A stretch of 16,918 bases of DNA from an uncultured Rubrobacteraceae bacterium (GCA_902806105.1 CADCVI010000023.1:1-16918), one strand, 5' to 3'; positions 6,274-14,051 are shown, counted from the first letter of the stretch. Numbers and translations are program-made. Notes: generated by a model from the sequence alone, not told the origin.

Positions 6274-7430
6274 GCGGCAGAGCACTCTTCGTGCACGACA
6301 GGGCGCTGGAGGCTTACGGCTTCGGCGGCGACCATCCCTTCAACCCCTTGCGGGTCCGGATGACGATAGAGCTCTGCGAGGGGCTGGGGCTGATGGACGG
6401 ACACGCGTTCGCGGCACCCGAGCCCGCGACGGACGGCGACCTGACCACCGTCCATTCCCTGAGCTACGTGAGGAGCGTGCAGAAGGCCGGACACGACGAG
6501 GCGCCGCTCTCGGAGCTTCTCCAGTACGGCATAGGGACGCCGGACAACCCGATCTTCCCCGAGATGCACGAGGCCTGCGCGCACGTCGTGGGGGCCGTGA
6601 TCGGGGCTTGCAGGCTCGTGATGGCCGGGGAGGCCGAACACGCCCTGTGCGTCTCCGGCGGTCTCCACCACGCGCTCCGCTCCAATGCGAGCGGCTTCTG
6701 CGTCTACAACGATGCGGGCGCGGCCATAGCGCGCCTCAAGGAGGAGCACCCGGGCATAAAGATCGCCTACGTGGACACCGACGCCCACCACGGCGACGGG
6801 GTGCAGTGGATGTTCTACGACGACCCGGACGTCCTGACGTTCTCCATGCACGAGTCCGGGCGTTACCTCTTCCCGGGGACGGGCGGGGTCGAGGAGAAGG
6901 GGCGCAACGGCGGCATGGGGTATTCGCTGAACGTCCCGCTCCAGCCCTTCACCCAGGACGAGTCGTTTATCGAGTGCTTCGAGGAGACGCTGCCCGAGGC
7001 GCTCCGCCGTTTCGGACCGGACCTGATCCTCTCCCAGAACGGCTGCGACGCCCACGCCCTCGACCCGTTGACCCACCTCTCGGTGACCACGCGAACCTAC
7101 GAGCACGTCCCGCGCCGCGTACACGAGTTGGCCCACGAGCTATGCGGGGGCCGATGGGTCGCCGTCGGCGGGGGCGGCTACGACATCTGGCGTGTCGTCC
7201 CGAGGGCTTGGGCCGCGCTCTGGGCCGCCCTCTCGCACCAGGAACTCCCCGAGACGATGCCCGGCGCCTGGGTTTCGAAGTGGGGCGAGCAGAGCCCCGT
7301 CGCCCTCCCGGACCTCACGCGCGATATCGCAGCCGACTACCCGCCCATCGGCCGGGCCGCCGAGATCTCGGAGCGCAACCGCAGGACCGTCACCGAGCTT
7401 CGCAGTAAGGTGCTGCCGCTGATCGGATGA
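6270..7430 (+). CDS. acuC: AcuC, class I histone-deacetylase-like protein deacetylase
   Basis: A 386-residue zinc-dependent deacetylase. Class I HDAC landmarks are all present: GGLHHA (130-135) with the paired histidines, DTDAHHGDG (169-177) supplying zinc ligands D171 and H173, NGCDAHALDPL with the third ligand D260, and GGGGY (300-304) with catalytic Tyr304. In Bacillus, AcuC removes the acetyl group that AcuA places on acetyl-CoA synthetase, reactivating it; the same role is inferred here. The start is a TTG at 6270 preceded by a G-rich ribosome site (6261-6267), with its first bases shared with the acuB stop (TTGA). Neither acuA nor an acetyl-CoA synthetase gene lies in the window, so the acetyltransferase partner must be elsewhere. 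Confidence 0.94.
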   Translation: MSGRALFVHDRALEAYGFGGDHPFNPLRVRMTIELCEGLGLMDGHAFAAPEPATDGDLTTVHSLSYVRSVQKAGHDEAPLSELLQYGIGTPDNPIFPEMHEACAHVVGAVIGACRLVMAGEAEHALCVSGGLHHALRSNASGFCVYNDAGAAIARLKEEHPGIKIAYVDTDAHHGDGVQWMFYDDPDVLTFSMHESGRYLFPGTGGVEEKGRNGGMGYSLNVPLQPFTQDESFIECFEETLPEALRRFGPDLILSQNGCDAHALDPLTHLSVTTRTYEHVPRRVHELAHELCGGRWVAVGGGGYDIWRVVPRAWAALWAALSHQELPETMPGAWVSKWGEQSPVALPDLTRDIAADYPPIGRAAEISERNRRTVTELRSKVLPLIG

Positions 7431-7476
7431 GCTTCCTCCCGGAGCCTCCTCTACTGGTCCGAACTGCTGACGGTGC

Positions 7477-7508
7477 CCCTCGCGGCCCTTCGCGCGGCCG
7501 TACGAGGG
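7477..7508 (+). terminator. Bulged GC-rich hairpin between acuC and clpS
   Basis: An 11-bp stem (7477-7487 with 7496-7508) is interrupted by a 2-base bulge (TA at 7501-7502) and closed by an 8-base loop. It lies 47 bases past the acuC stop and has no T-tract. It may end the acuBC transcript or form part of the clpS leader. Confidence 0.4.
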
Positions 7509-7592
7509 TGAGAGCTCGCCCTATGGATGCCCGGCCGGATATGTTAGCCTTTTGCTGCATACGGGGACACGAGACCGGAGGTAGAAGAAGAG

Positions 7593-7925
7593 TTGCAGGC
7601 AACGTTTGTACATGGCACGGCACCGATGCTCGCATTGCCGCCCTCCACCGAGACGCCTCCCCGCGAGGAGACGCAGCGCGACCAGAGCGTCGAGCCCCCC
7701 TACAAGGTCATCCTCCACAACGACGACTTTACCCCGATGGAACACGTTATCTTGGTGCTCCGCAAGGTGATCCCGCGCATGAGCGTCAAGCGGGCGATGG
7801 ACATCATGCTCGAGGCCCACACGAAGGGCAAGGCCGTCGTCGTCAAATGCCACAAGGAGCTCGCCGAGCTCTACCAGGAGAGCCTCAACAACGAGGGCCT
7901 GATCTCCACCATAGAACCAGACTGA
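7593..7925 (+). CDS. clpS: ClpS, N-degron adaptor for Clp protease
   Basis: A 110-residue adaptor. After a variable tail of about 35 residues, the ClpS core begins at PPYKVILHNDDFTPMEHV. N43, D44 and D45 are in the positions of the N-degron pocket, and the LEAHTKGKA helix supplies the matching His76. ClpS captures proteins with a bulky N-terminal residue and delivers them to the N-domain of ClpA or ClpC. The TTG at 7593 is preferred because GGAGGTAG (7577-7584) lies eight bases upstream; an ATG at 7626 is a less likely alternative. The gene stands alone, with a hairpin before it and the large palindrome after it. The only Clp ATPase in the window lacks the ClpP-docking motif, so the working partner may lie elsewhere. 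Confidence 0.95.
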   Translation: MQATFVHGTAPMLALPPSTETPPREETQRDQSVEPPYKVILHNDDFTPMEHVILVLRKVIPRMSVKRAMDIMLEAHTKGKAVVVKCHKELAELYQESLNNEGLISTIEPD

Positions 7926-8102
7926 ACACACGGTAGCCCGGACCGAGCACCGGTAGAGGTTACGGAAAAGGGTGTCCCTCCAGCCGCGTGCGTGTGCATC
8001 GAGAGAACGACGACCCGGGGTACCGCAAAAGCATGCCTTGATGAGAGGGAAGGGGCCTAAGCTCCCCAACCTGCCGCTCCGGGAAGGCTAGGAATGAACA
8101 GA

Positions 8103-8152
8103 GCCGTCGAGGGGGCTACCGGGTAGATCTACCCGGTAGCCCCCTCGACGGC
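8103..8152. repeat. Perfect 50-bp palindrome between clpS and moaA
   Basis: Positions 8103-8127 are the exact reverse complement of 8128-8152, with no spacer; the centre is AGATCT. As RNA, either strand would fold into a stem of about 23 bp with a GATC loop. On the minus strand the stem is followed by TCTGTTCATT, moderately U-rich, and it lies about 40 bases past the moaA stop, so it can serve as the moaA terminator. It could also serve clpS from the other side. The length and perfection exceed ordinary terminators. Confidence 0.85.
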
Positions 8153-8153
8153 A

Positions 8154-8180
8154 CGTAGGGGCGATTGGCCGGTCCCTACG
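8154..8180. repeat. Small hairpin beside the moaA stop
   Basis: CGTAGGG (8154-8160) and CCCTACG (8174-8180) form a 7-bp stem with a 13-base loop, between the 50-bp palindrome and the moaA stop codon. It may belong to the same bidirectional termination region. Confidence 0.4.
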
Positions 8181-8192
8181 GGAGGGCGGGCC

Positions 8193-9179
8193 CTAGCCCC
8201 CGATCTGGCTCATGGTGCGGTTACGGGCCTCCTCTGGGAGGGTGAGACCGGCGGGCGGCTTGATCCTCGCGGTCTTCCACAGGACCTCGTGGATCGCGGG
8301 GATGGGATCGTCCGAGCGGATGGCGTCCTTCACGGGCACGTCTAGGTCCGTGAGGAGGCAGGGGTGAATCTTTCCGTCCGCCGTCAGCCTGAGCCTGGAG
8401 CAGCGCGCGCAGAAGGGCTCGGAGACGGGCGTTATGACCCCGAAGTTGCCGGGGGCTCCGTCGAACTTGAACTCGTCGGCGGGGGCGGCCGGATCGTCCT
8501 TCTCCACGGGCTTGAGGTCCCCGAGGGCCTCCTGGGCTCGCTCCAGGATCTCCGAGCCCGGGATGAAGAGCTTGCGGAAGCGCGAGCCGTCCGTGTCGCC
8601 GTTCAGGGGCATGAGCTCGATGAAGCGGACGCTCAGGGGGTACTTCTGGGTGAGCTTCGCCATGTCCACGATCTCGTCGTCGTTCACCCCGCGCATGGCT
8701 ACCGCGTTGATCTTCACGGGCGAGAGCGGCGTCTTCAGGGCGGCCATGATAGCCTCCCACACCTTCTCGAAGTGGTTGCGGCGCGTGATGAATTGGAACT
8801 TCTCCGGCTGGAGCGTGTCGAGCGAGACGTTGATCCGATCCAACCCCGCCTCGACGAGCCCTTCGAGGTTATCCTTGAGCAGATAACCGTTGGTGGTCAT
8901 CGTGACCTCGTGGAAGCCTAGCGCCTTGAGTTGCTCGACGAACCACACCACGCCGCGCCGCACGAGGGGCTCGCCACCCGTGACGCGGACCTTCGTTACG
9001 CCCACCTGGAGACACGCCTCCGCAAAGGTCAGCATCTCCTCCAGTGAGAGGATGTGCGACTTGTCCTGGAACTGGATGTCCTCCGGCATGCAATACTGGC
9101 AGCGGAAATTGCACCGATCCGTCACCGAGATGCGGAGGTAGTCCATCTTGCGGTCGTAGCTGTCCGTTAGCTGAACCAT
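8193..9179 (-). CDS. moaA: MoaA, GTP 3',8-cyclase (radical SAM, molybdenum cofactor synthesis)
   Basis: A 328-residue radical SAM enzyme that, with MoaC, turns GTP into cyclic pyranopterin monophosphate, the first step of molybdenum cofactor synthesis. The N-terminal radical SAM motif C23-x3-C27-x2-C30 binds the SAM cluster and is followed by the TGGEPL motif. The second, GTP-binding cluster is held by C257-x2-C260 and C274. The chain ends in GG, the tail inserted into the active site in this family. The start at 9179 is preferred: AAGGTGG lies just upstream, the MVQLTDSYDRKMDYLRISV opening matches the usual MoaA start, and a TACAAT hexamer (minus strand, 9211-9216) covers the alternative ATG at 9212. 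No other cofactor genes are nearby. Confidence 0.95.
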   Translation of the reverse strand: MVQLTDSYDRKMDYLRISVTDRCNFRCQYCMPEDIQFQDKSHILSLEEMLTFAEACLQVGVTKVRVTGGEPLVRRGVVWFVEQLKALGFHEVTMTTNGYLLKDNLEGLVEAGLDRINVSLDTLQPEKFQFITRRNHFEKVWEAIMAALKTPLSPVKINAVAMRGVNDDEIVDMAKLTQKYPLSVRFIELMPLNGDTDGSRFRKLFIPGSEILERAQEALGDLKPVEKDDPAAPADEFKFDGAPGNFGVITPVSEPFCARCSRLRLTADGKIHPCLLTDLDVPVKDAIRSDDPIPAIHEVLWKTARIKPPAGLTLPEEARNRTMSQIGG

Positions 9180-9262
9180 TACCACCTTATCCGAGTAGTC
9201 CTGAACAGCCATTGTACCGCGACGGTGGTCCCCGCGATCTATCGTGCGCTAATATCTCATCT

Positions 9263-9333
9263 CGGGCGTGTTTCAGGTCACGCCCGGGAACAACAAGCTC
9301 AGGGTGGCCCGCAGAAACCTCGATAAGCCACCC
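9263..9333 (+). promoter_or_regulatory. Structured region upstream of mrpA (two hairpins)
   Basis: CGGGCGTG (9263-9270) pairs perfectly with CACGCCCG (9279-9286) around an 8-base loop. GGGTGGC (9302-9308) pairs perfectly with GCCACCC (9327-9333) around an 18-base loop. Both lie between the divergent moaA and the mrp operon. They could form an mRNA leader that senses ions or pH, an attenuator, or protein-binding sites. I could not match them to a named riboswitch. Confidence 0.4.
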
Positions 9334-9392
9334 GGAAGGATCTCGAGTACCGTGAACGCCCCAACCTACATAGCCCGACCGGGGAGCGCCGC

Positions 9393-11705
9393 ATAAACGG
9401 CGCTCTCGTCACGCTGGCCCCGCTCCTTCTCGCCCTCGTCTCGGCCCCCGCCGCCGTGCTGGCGGGCAGCGTCAGGCCGCGCCTCGCCGCGCCCGTGGGG
9501 GCGGCCCTCGCTCTGCTCGCGGCGATTGCGACCCTGGCCGTTTACATGCGGGGCGGGGGAGAGGTGAACTTCGCGTGGGCCCCGACGTGGGACCTCCGCT
9601 TCCACGTCGCCCTCGACGGGCTCGCGGCCCTGTACGCGCTGCTCGCTACCGGGGTGGGGTTCCTCGTCCTCGCGTACTCCTCGCGCTACCTGCCGATACA
9701 CCTCTCCCACGGGGGGAGGCCGGAGGCCGACGGGACGCGCTTCTACGGGTTCATGCTGCTGTTCATGGGGTCGATGGTAGGGCTCGCGATGGCCCAGGAC
9801 CTTATCCTGATCTTCGTGTTCTGGGACCTGACGGCGGTGGCGTCGTACTACCTGATCGGGTACGACCGGCACGACAAGGACTCCCGGGCCTCGGCGCTGA
9901 TGGCGCTCCTAGTTACCGGGGTGACTGCGGTCCTCCTCCTCGTCGGTGCCCTGATGCTGTTCGCCGCCTACGGCACCTTCTCCGTCCCCGAGCTTGCCGG
10001 TCTGGTGCGGCCGGGGGCGCTCCTGAACGCGGCGGGCCTCCTCATCGCCGTCGCCGCCCTCGCGAAGAGCGCGCAGGTCCCGCTCCACTTCTGGCTGCCG
10101 CGCGCTATGGCCGCCCCGACCCCGGTCTCGGCCTACCTCCACTCCGCCGCGATGGTCGCCGCGGGCGTCCTGCTGCTCGGCAGGGTGTACCCGCTGCTTC
10201 AGGAGAGCGAGCTTCTCCTGAACGTCCTGCTCGGCGTGGGGCTGCTCTCGATGGCCGTCGGCGGCGTCCTGGCGCTAACGCGCGACGTCTTGAAGCAGCT
10301 TCTGGCGTACTCGACGATCTCGCAGTATGGCTACGTGGTCTTCATGTACGGTCTCGGGGGGAAGTACGGGGCGGCGGGGGCTGCCTTCTACGTCCTGGCT
10401 CACGCCCTCGCCAAGAGTGCCCTCTTCCTTACGGCGGGCACCGTCAGCGAGGCGACCGGGGAGGACAGGCTGAGCAAGGTGGGCGGGCTCTTCAAGCGCA
10501 TGCCCGTCCTCGCGGCGGCGAGCGGGGCCGCAGCGGCGGGGCTCGCGGCGCTCCCCCTGACCATCGGCTTCTTCAAGGATGAGCTTTTCTTCGCGGCGGC
10601 GCTGGAAAGGGGGGCGGTCTTCGGTGTTCTCGCGGTGGCGGGGGCGGCGCTCACGTTCGCCTACATCTGGCGCTTCTGGAGCGGGATCTTCCTAGGCGGG
10701 GCGCGGGACGGGGCGCACGCGGTGCCCGCCACGCTGGTCTGGCCCGTGGCGGTGCTCGGCGTACTGGTCCTCTTCGGCGGCTTCCTGGTCGAGCCCTTCG
10801 CGACCCTCGCGAGGAGCGCGGGCTCGGTCTCCCTGGCCGGTTCCGTGGAGAGCGTGAAGCCGGCTTATCACCTCGACGCGCGGCCCGAGAACCTGATGGC
10901 GCTCGCGACGTTCGCGCTCGGGACGCTGATAATAATCTCGCGCCCGGTCTGGGAGGGGGCGGCGGGGGCGGTCGCCCGGTTCGGCGAGAGGTTCGGGCCG
11001 GAGAAGACCTACGAGGTCTCCATCGAGAAGCTGAACGGGCTCTCCGACCTCGTGCACCGGACCGAGATCCGGGACCTCAGGAGCCGGGTGGCGGCGGTCT
11101 TCGTGCCCGCCGGGCTGCTCGTGGGCCTCGGGTTCCTCGTGACCCCGACCGCCGGGGTGTACAGGATCGGGCCCGTGGGGCTGGCCGACGCGCCGCTCCT
11201 CCTCGCGCTCGTGGCGGTCGCGGTCTCGGCGGTCACGGCGACCTACACGCGCCGGCACGTCACGCTCGCTCTGGTGCTCTCAAGCGCGGGCTACGTGCTC
11301 GCGGCCGTGTACGCCTTCTTCGGGGCCCCGGACGTGGCGCTCGTGGCCGTCCTGATCGAGACGGTCGTAACGCTCTTGTTTATCGCCACGCTGAAGCTGA
11401 TCCCCTACAAGGTCCTCCACGGCCAGGCGAGGCTCCCGCTGGAGCGGCGGAGGCGCAAGGTGTACACGGCGCTCGTCGCCGGGGCGGTATCTTTCGTGGT
11501 GGTGTGGGGGACGCTCTCGCAGCCGTCGGCGGAGTTGGGCGCGGCGTCCGAACTCGTCAAGCTTACCCCCGACGCCCACGGCAAGGACGTCGTCACCGTG
11601 ATCTTGGCGGACTTCCGCGGGCTGGATACCCTCGGCGAGATCACGGTGGTTGCCCTCGTCCTGCTCGGGGTCGCGACGCTCCTGAGGAGAGGACGCCTCC
11701 GATGA
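9393..11705 (+). CDS. mrpA: MrpA subunit of Mrp Na+(K+)/H+ antiporter
   Basis: The largest subunit, about 770 residues, related to the NuoL proton pump of complex I and very hydrophobic throughout. The antiporter core includes FWDLTAVASYYLIGYD with Asp145 where most MrpA proteins have a conserved Glu, and ALAKSAQVPLHFWLP with conserved Lys225. The C-terminal part carries the MrpA-specific segment with ADFRGLDTLGEITVVA near the end. The first ATG/GTG/TTG in frame is the GTG at 9456, but that would cut the first membrane helix. Reading back, a helix-like LVTLAPLLLALVSAPAAVLA and then ATA at 9393 appear, six bases after GGGGAG (9381-9386). I therefore propose an AUA start, with GTG 9456 as the conventional alternative. 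The stop overlaps the mrpB ATG by four bases. Confidence 0.93.
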   Translation: MNGALVTLAPLLLALVSAPAAVLAGSVRPRLAAPVGAALALLAAIATLAVYMRGGGEVNFAWAPTWDLRFHVALDGLAALYALLATGVGFLVLAYSSRYLPIHLSHGGRPEADGTRFYGFMLLFMGSMVGLAMAQDLILIFVFWDLTAVASYYLIGYDRHDKDSRASALMALLVTGVTAVLLLVGALMLFAAYGTFSVPELAGLVRPGALLNAAGLLIAVAALAKSAQVPLHFWLPRAMAAPTPVSAYLHSAAMVAAGVLLLGRVYPLLQESELLLNVLLGVGLLSMAVGGVLALTRDVLKQLLAYSTISQYGYVVFMYGLGGKYGAAGAAFYVLAHALAKSALFLTAGTVSEATGEDRLSKVGGLFKRMPVLAAASGAAAAGLAALPLTIGFFKDELFFAAALERGAVFGVLAVAGAALTFAYIWRFWSGIFLGGARDGAHAVPATLVWPVAVLGVLVLFGGFLVEPFATLARSAGSVSLAGSVESVKPAYHLDARPENLMALATFALGTLIIISRPVWEGAAGAVARFGERFGPEKTYEVSIEKLNGLSDLVHRTEIRDLRSRVAAVFVPAGLLVGLGFLVTPTAGVYRIGPVGLADAPLLLALVAVAVSAVTATYTRRHVTLALVLSSAGYVLAAVYAFFGAPDVALVAVLIETVVTLLFIATLKLIPYKVLHGQARLPLERRRRKVYTALVAGAVSFVVVWGTLSQPSAELGAASELVKLTPDAHGKDVVTVILADFRGLDTLGEITVVALVLLGVATLLRRGRLR

Positions 11706-12190
11706 AGAACGGCCCCACGAGCATCCTGACGCAGACCGTAGCGCGGATACTGCTCCTCCCGACGGTGGTCGCGGCGATCGCCATCCTGGTGAAGGGCTAC
11801 GCGGAACCGGGGGACGGCTTCGCAGCGGGCGTCGTCGCCTCACTGGGCATCCTCCTCCAGCACATAGCGCACGGGCGCGGGGAGGCCGAGAGGCTCGCCG
11901 TGGTCAAGAACGCCCCGCTGGTCGCGGGGGCGGGGCTCCTGCTCTCGCTGCTCGTCGCGATAGTGCCGCTCTTTTTCGGGGAGGCCGTGCTGACGCACTA
12001 CCCGAAGGCGGGCGCCGAGGTCATATACCTCGGGACGCTGGAGCTTATAACCCCGGTCCTGTTCGACGTCGGGATCTTCATGCTCGTCTTCGGGTTCGTC
12101 GTCGGGACCATCAACTTCTTCGCCCGCACGATCTCGGAGGAGCAGGAGTATGCGGGACCGGGTGCTGAGACGCTGGAGGACGAGGCGTGA
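11702..12190 (+). CDS. mrpB: MrpB subunit of Mrp antiporter
   Basis: A small membrane subunit of 162 residues with about four transmembrane helices. The family signature is the loop GYAEPGDGFAAGVVAS at about residues 32-47, matching the conserved GHxxPGGGF-type motif of MrpB/MnhB. A later helix reads ELITPVLFDVGIFMLVFGFVVG. The C-terminus is short and acidic. MrpB is required for assembly and activity of the antiporter. The ATG at 11702 overlaps the mrpA stop (ATGA), and its own stop overlaps the mrpC GTG (GTGA), so translation is coupled in series. Confidence 0.95.
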   Translation: MKNGPTSILTQTVARILLLPTVVAAIAILVKGYAEPGDGFAAGVVASLGILLQHIAHGRGEAERLAVVKNAPLVAGAGLLLSLLVAIVPLFFGEAVLTHYPKAGAEVIYLGTLELITPVLFDVGIFMLVFGFVVGTINFFARTISEEQEYAGPGAETLEDEA

Positions 12191-12624
12191 TCCTCGCGGT
12201 CTCCTTGACGATCGCCGTCGTGTTCGGCTCGGGGGCGTTCCTGGTCCTCCAGCGCGACCTGCTTCGCGTGGTGATAGGGATCGTGCTCGTCTCCAACTCC
12301 TCCGTCCTGTTCATCATGGCCGCGGGTCTTACCCGGGGGAAGGCCCCGATCTACCCCATCGGCGACCCGGCCTCCGCGAGCGACCCGCTGGTGCAGGCGA
12401 TGGCCCTCACCGCTCTCATCATCGGCTCCAGCACCGCCGCCCTCCTCCTCGCGCTCGTCTACCGCCTCTACGCCGCGCATCGTTCGGTCGACATCCGGGA
12501 CATCGCCGAAGCCGAGATGCGCGAGTCCGAGGCTCTGGAGCGCGTCAACGAGCCGGAGGGGGAGGAGCCCGAGGAGGAAGAGGAGGCCGACGAGAGGCAG
12601 CTCGAGAAGGGGGAGCCGAGATGA
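12187..12624 (+). CDS. mrpC: MrpC subunit of Mrp antiporter
   Basis: A NuoK-like membrane subunit of 145 residues with three predicted helices: the first at about 2-20, the second over LLRVVIGIVLVSNSSVLFIMAAG, and the third over DPLVQAMALTALIIGSSTAALLLAL. The DPL.QAMALTAIVIG-type run is a strong MrpC/MnhC signature. The last 45 residues form a cytoplasmic tail rich in Glu, with the run EGEEPEEEEEADE, longer and more acidic than a minimal MrpC. The start is GTG 12187 within the mrpB stop, and the stop overlaps the mrpD ATG by four bases. Confidence 0.95.
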   Translation: MILAVSLTIAVVFGSGAFLVLQRDLLRVVIGIVLVSNSSVLFIMAAGLTRGKAPIYPIGDPASASDPLVQAMALTALIIGSSTAALLLALVYRLYAAHRSVDIRDIAEAEMRESEALERVNEPEGEEPEEEEEADERQLEKGEPR

Positions 12625-14051
12625 CGGACGCCCTCGTCGTCCTGCCCGCGGGCATAACCTGGATCGCCGCGGCGGCGCTGGCCCCGCTCGACGGCCGGAG
12701 GACGGCATGGTCCTGGATCGCGGCGGCGAGCCTGGCGGCGAGCCTCGTCGCGTCCGTCCTGTTGCTCCTGCGGGTCCTCGAGGGCGGGCCGCTCCAGACC
12801 GTCGCGGGCGGGTGGCCGGAGGGGGTCGGGATCACGCTGCGCGCCGACGTCCTCGGGACCTCGTTCGCCGTCGTCTCCCTCGCCGTCATCCTCGTCTCGT
12901 TCGTCCACGAGCTCTTGATAGGGATACGGTCGCGCACTTTCCCGACGCTCATACTCTTCCTGGCCGCCGGGCTCTCCGGCCTGTTCCTCACGGGGGACGT
13001 CTTCAACTTCTACGTCTTCTTCGAGATCTCGATGACCGCGGCGTACATCCTCACCGGCTACCGCGAGCAGGACTTCCAGGTCCGGGCGGCTTTCATCTTC
13101 GCGGTGATAAACCTGCTCGGCTCGGTCTTCTTCCTTATCGGCATCGCGGCCCTCTACCACGTCACGGGCTCCCTGGACATGCAGATCGTCGCCGAGCGGA
13201 TCGGCCGGGTAGCCCCGAGCTCCGTGATCCCGATAGCCACCCTGATCTTCGTGGCGTTCTCCTTGAAGCTCGGGCTCTTCCCGTTCCACTTCTGGCTGCC
13301 CGCCGTCTACGTGGGGAGCCACGCCCCCGTGGCCGCCATCCTCTCCGGGGCGCTGGCGAACATCGGGAGCTACGGTCTGCTCCGCTTCGGCGCCGGTATC
13401 CTCCCCGAGGAGCTCGGCTTCGGCGCGTTCGTCGTCCTCGTCCTAGGGGTGGCGAGCATAATCTACGGGGCTCTTCAGGCCGTGAGCCGCCACGCGACGA
13501 ACGAGGTCATGGCCTACTCGGCGATAGGCCAGGTCGGATACATCCTCGTCGCCCTCGCCATCGGCGGCCCGATCGGCTACGCGGCGGCTTTCGTCTACGC
13601 GATGGTCAACTCCCTGAACAAGGCGCTCGTTTTTCTGGCCTCGGGGCTCCGCGGCCCCCTCGCCGGGGCGGCCTTCGCCGTTGGGGCTTTTAGCATCGCG
13701 GGGGTCCCGCCCGCTGCCGGGTTCGTGGGGAAAGTCGCGCTCTTCAAGACCGGCATCGAGGGGGCCGGGCCGGGTTCGGGGCCGCTCGGCGGGGTGGCGG
13801 GCGGGGCGGCGATCGTCGCCCTGATCTTCGTTGGCAGCGCGCTCTCCTTCGTCTACTCCTTCCAGGTCTACCAGCGAGCCTTTCTGGCCCGCAAGAAGTG
13901 GCAGGAGAGGAGGCCGAGCCCTATGCCCGCACGGGTGCTCTCCATCCTGCTCGCCGTCTTCGTCCTCGCCGTGGGGCTCTGGCCGGAGCCACTACTCGTC
14001 CTCGGGGAGGAGTCGGCTAAGATCCTGCTGGAAGGGGGTGGACGCAGGTGA
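12621..14051 (+). CDS. mrpD: MrpD subunit of Mrp antiporter
   Basis: A second NuoL/M/N-like antiporter subunit of 476 residues with about fourteen membrane helices. It keeps the key charged residues of the family: the Glu in NFYVFFEISMTAAYILTGY, the Lys in FSLKLGLFPFHFWLPAVY, and a further conserved Lys in VNSLNKALVFLASG. MrpA and MrpD together are thought to form the ion and proton paths. The ATG at 12621 lies in the mrpC stop (ATGA) and has GGGGGAG nearby as ribosome site; the open frame continues upstream to 12150 only as overlap with mrpC. The stop overlaps the mrpE GTG. Confidence 0.96.
   Translation: MTDALVVLPAGITWIAAAALAPLDGRRTAWSWIAAASLAASLVASVLLLLRVLEGGPLQTVAGGWPEGVGITLRADVLGTSFAVVSLAVILVSFVHELLIGIRSRTFPTLILFLAAGLSGLFLTGDVFNFYVFFEISMTAAYILTGYREQDFQVRAAFIFAVINLLGSVFFLIGIAALYHVTGSLDMQIVAERIGRVAPSSVIPIATLIFVAFSLKLGLFPFHFWLPAVYVGSHAPVAAILSGALANIGSYGLLRFGAGILPEELGFGAFVVLVLGVASIIYGALQAVSRHATNEVMAYSAIGQVGYILVALAIGGPIGYAAAFVYAMVNSLNKALVFLASGLRGPLAGAAFAVGAFSIAGVPPAAGFVGKVALFKTGIEGAGPGSGPLGGVAGGAAIVALIFVGSALSFVYSFQVYQRAFLARKKWQERRPSPMPARVLSILLAVFVLAVGLWPEPLLVLGEESAKILLEGGGRR

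Noticed and set aside
5118..7136. Long open frame on the minus strand (672 codons)
   Set aside because: It runs antisense through acuB and acuC and is a by-product of high GC content. Its translation is low in complexity and resembles no family, while the plus-strand proteins are clear.
7926..8100. Possible tRNA or small gene between clpS and the palindrome
   Set aside because: No cloverleaf with a T-arm and acceptor pairing could be drawn, and no frame with a ribosome site is present.
12468..13322. Minus-strand frame rich in Arg, Asp and Glu opposite mrpC/mrpD
   Set aside because: The composition is that of an antisense shadow of hydrophobic membrane genes, with no plausible fold.
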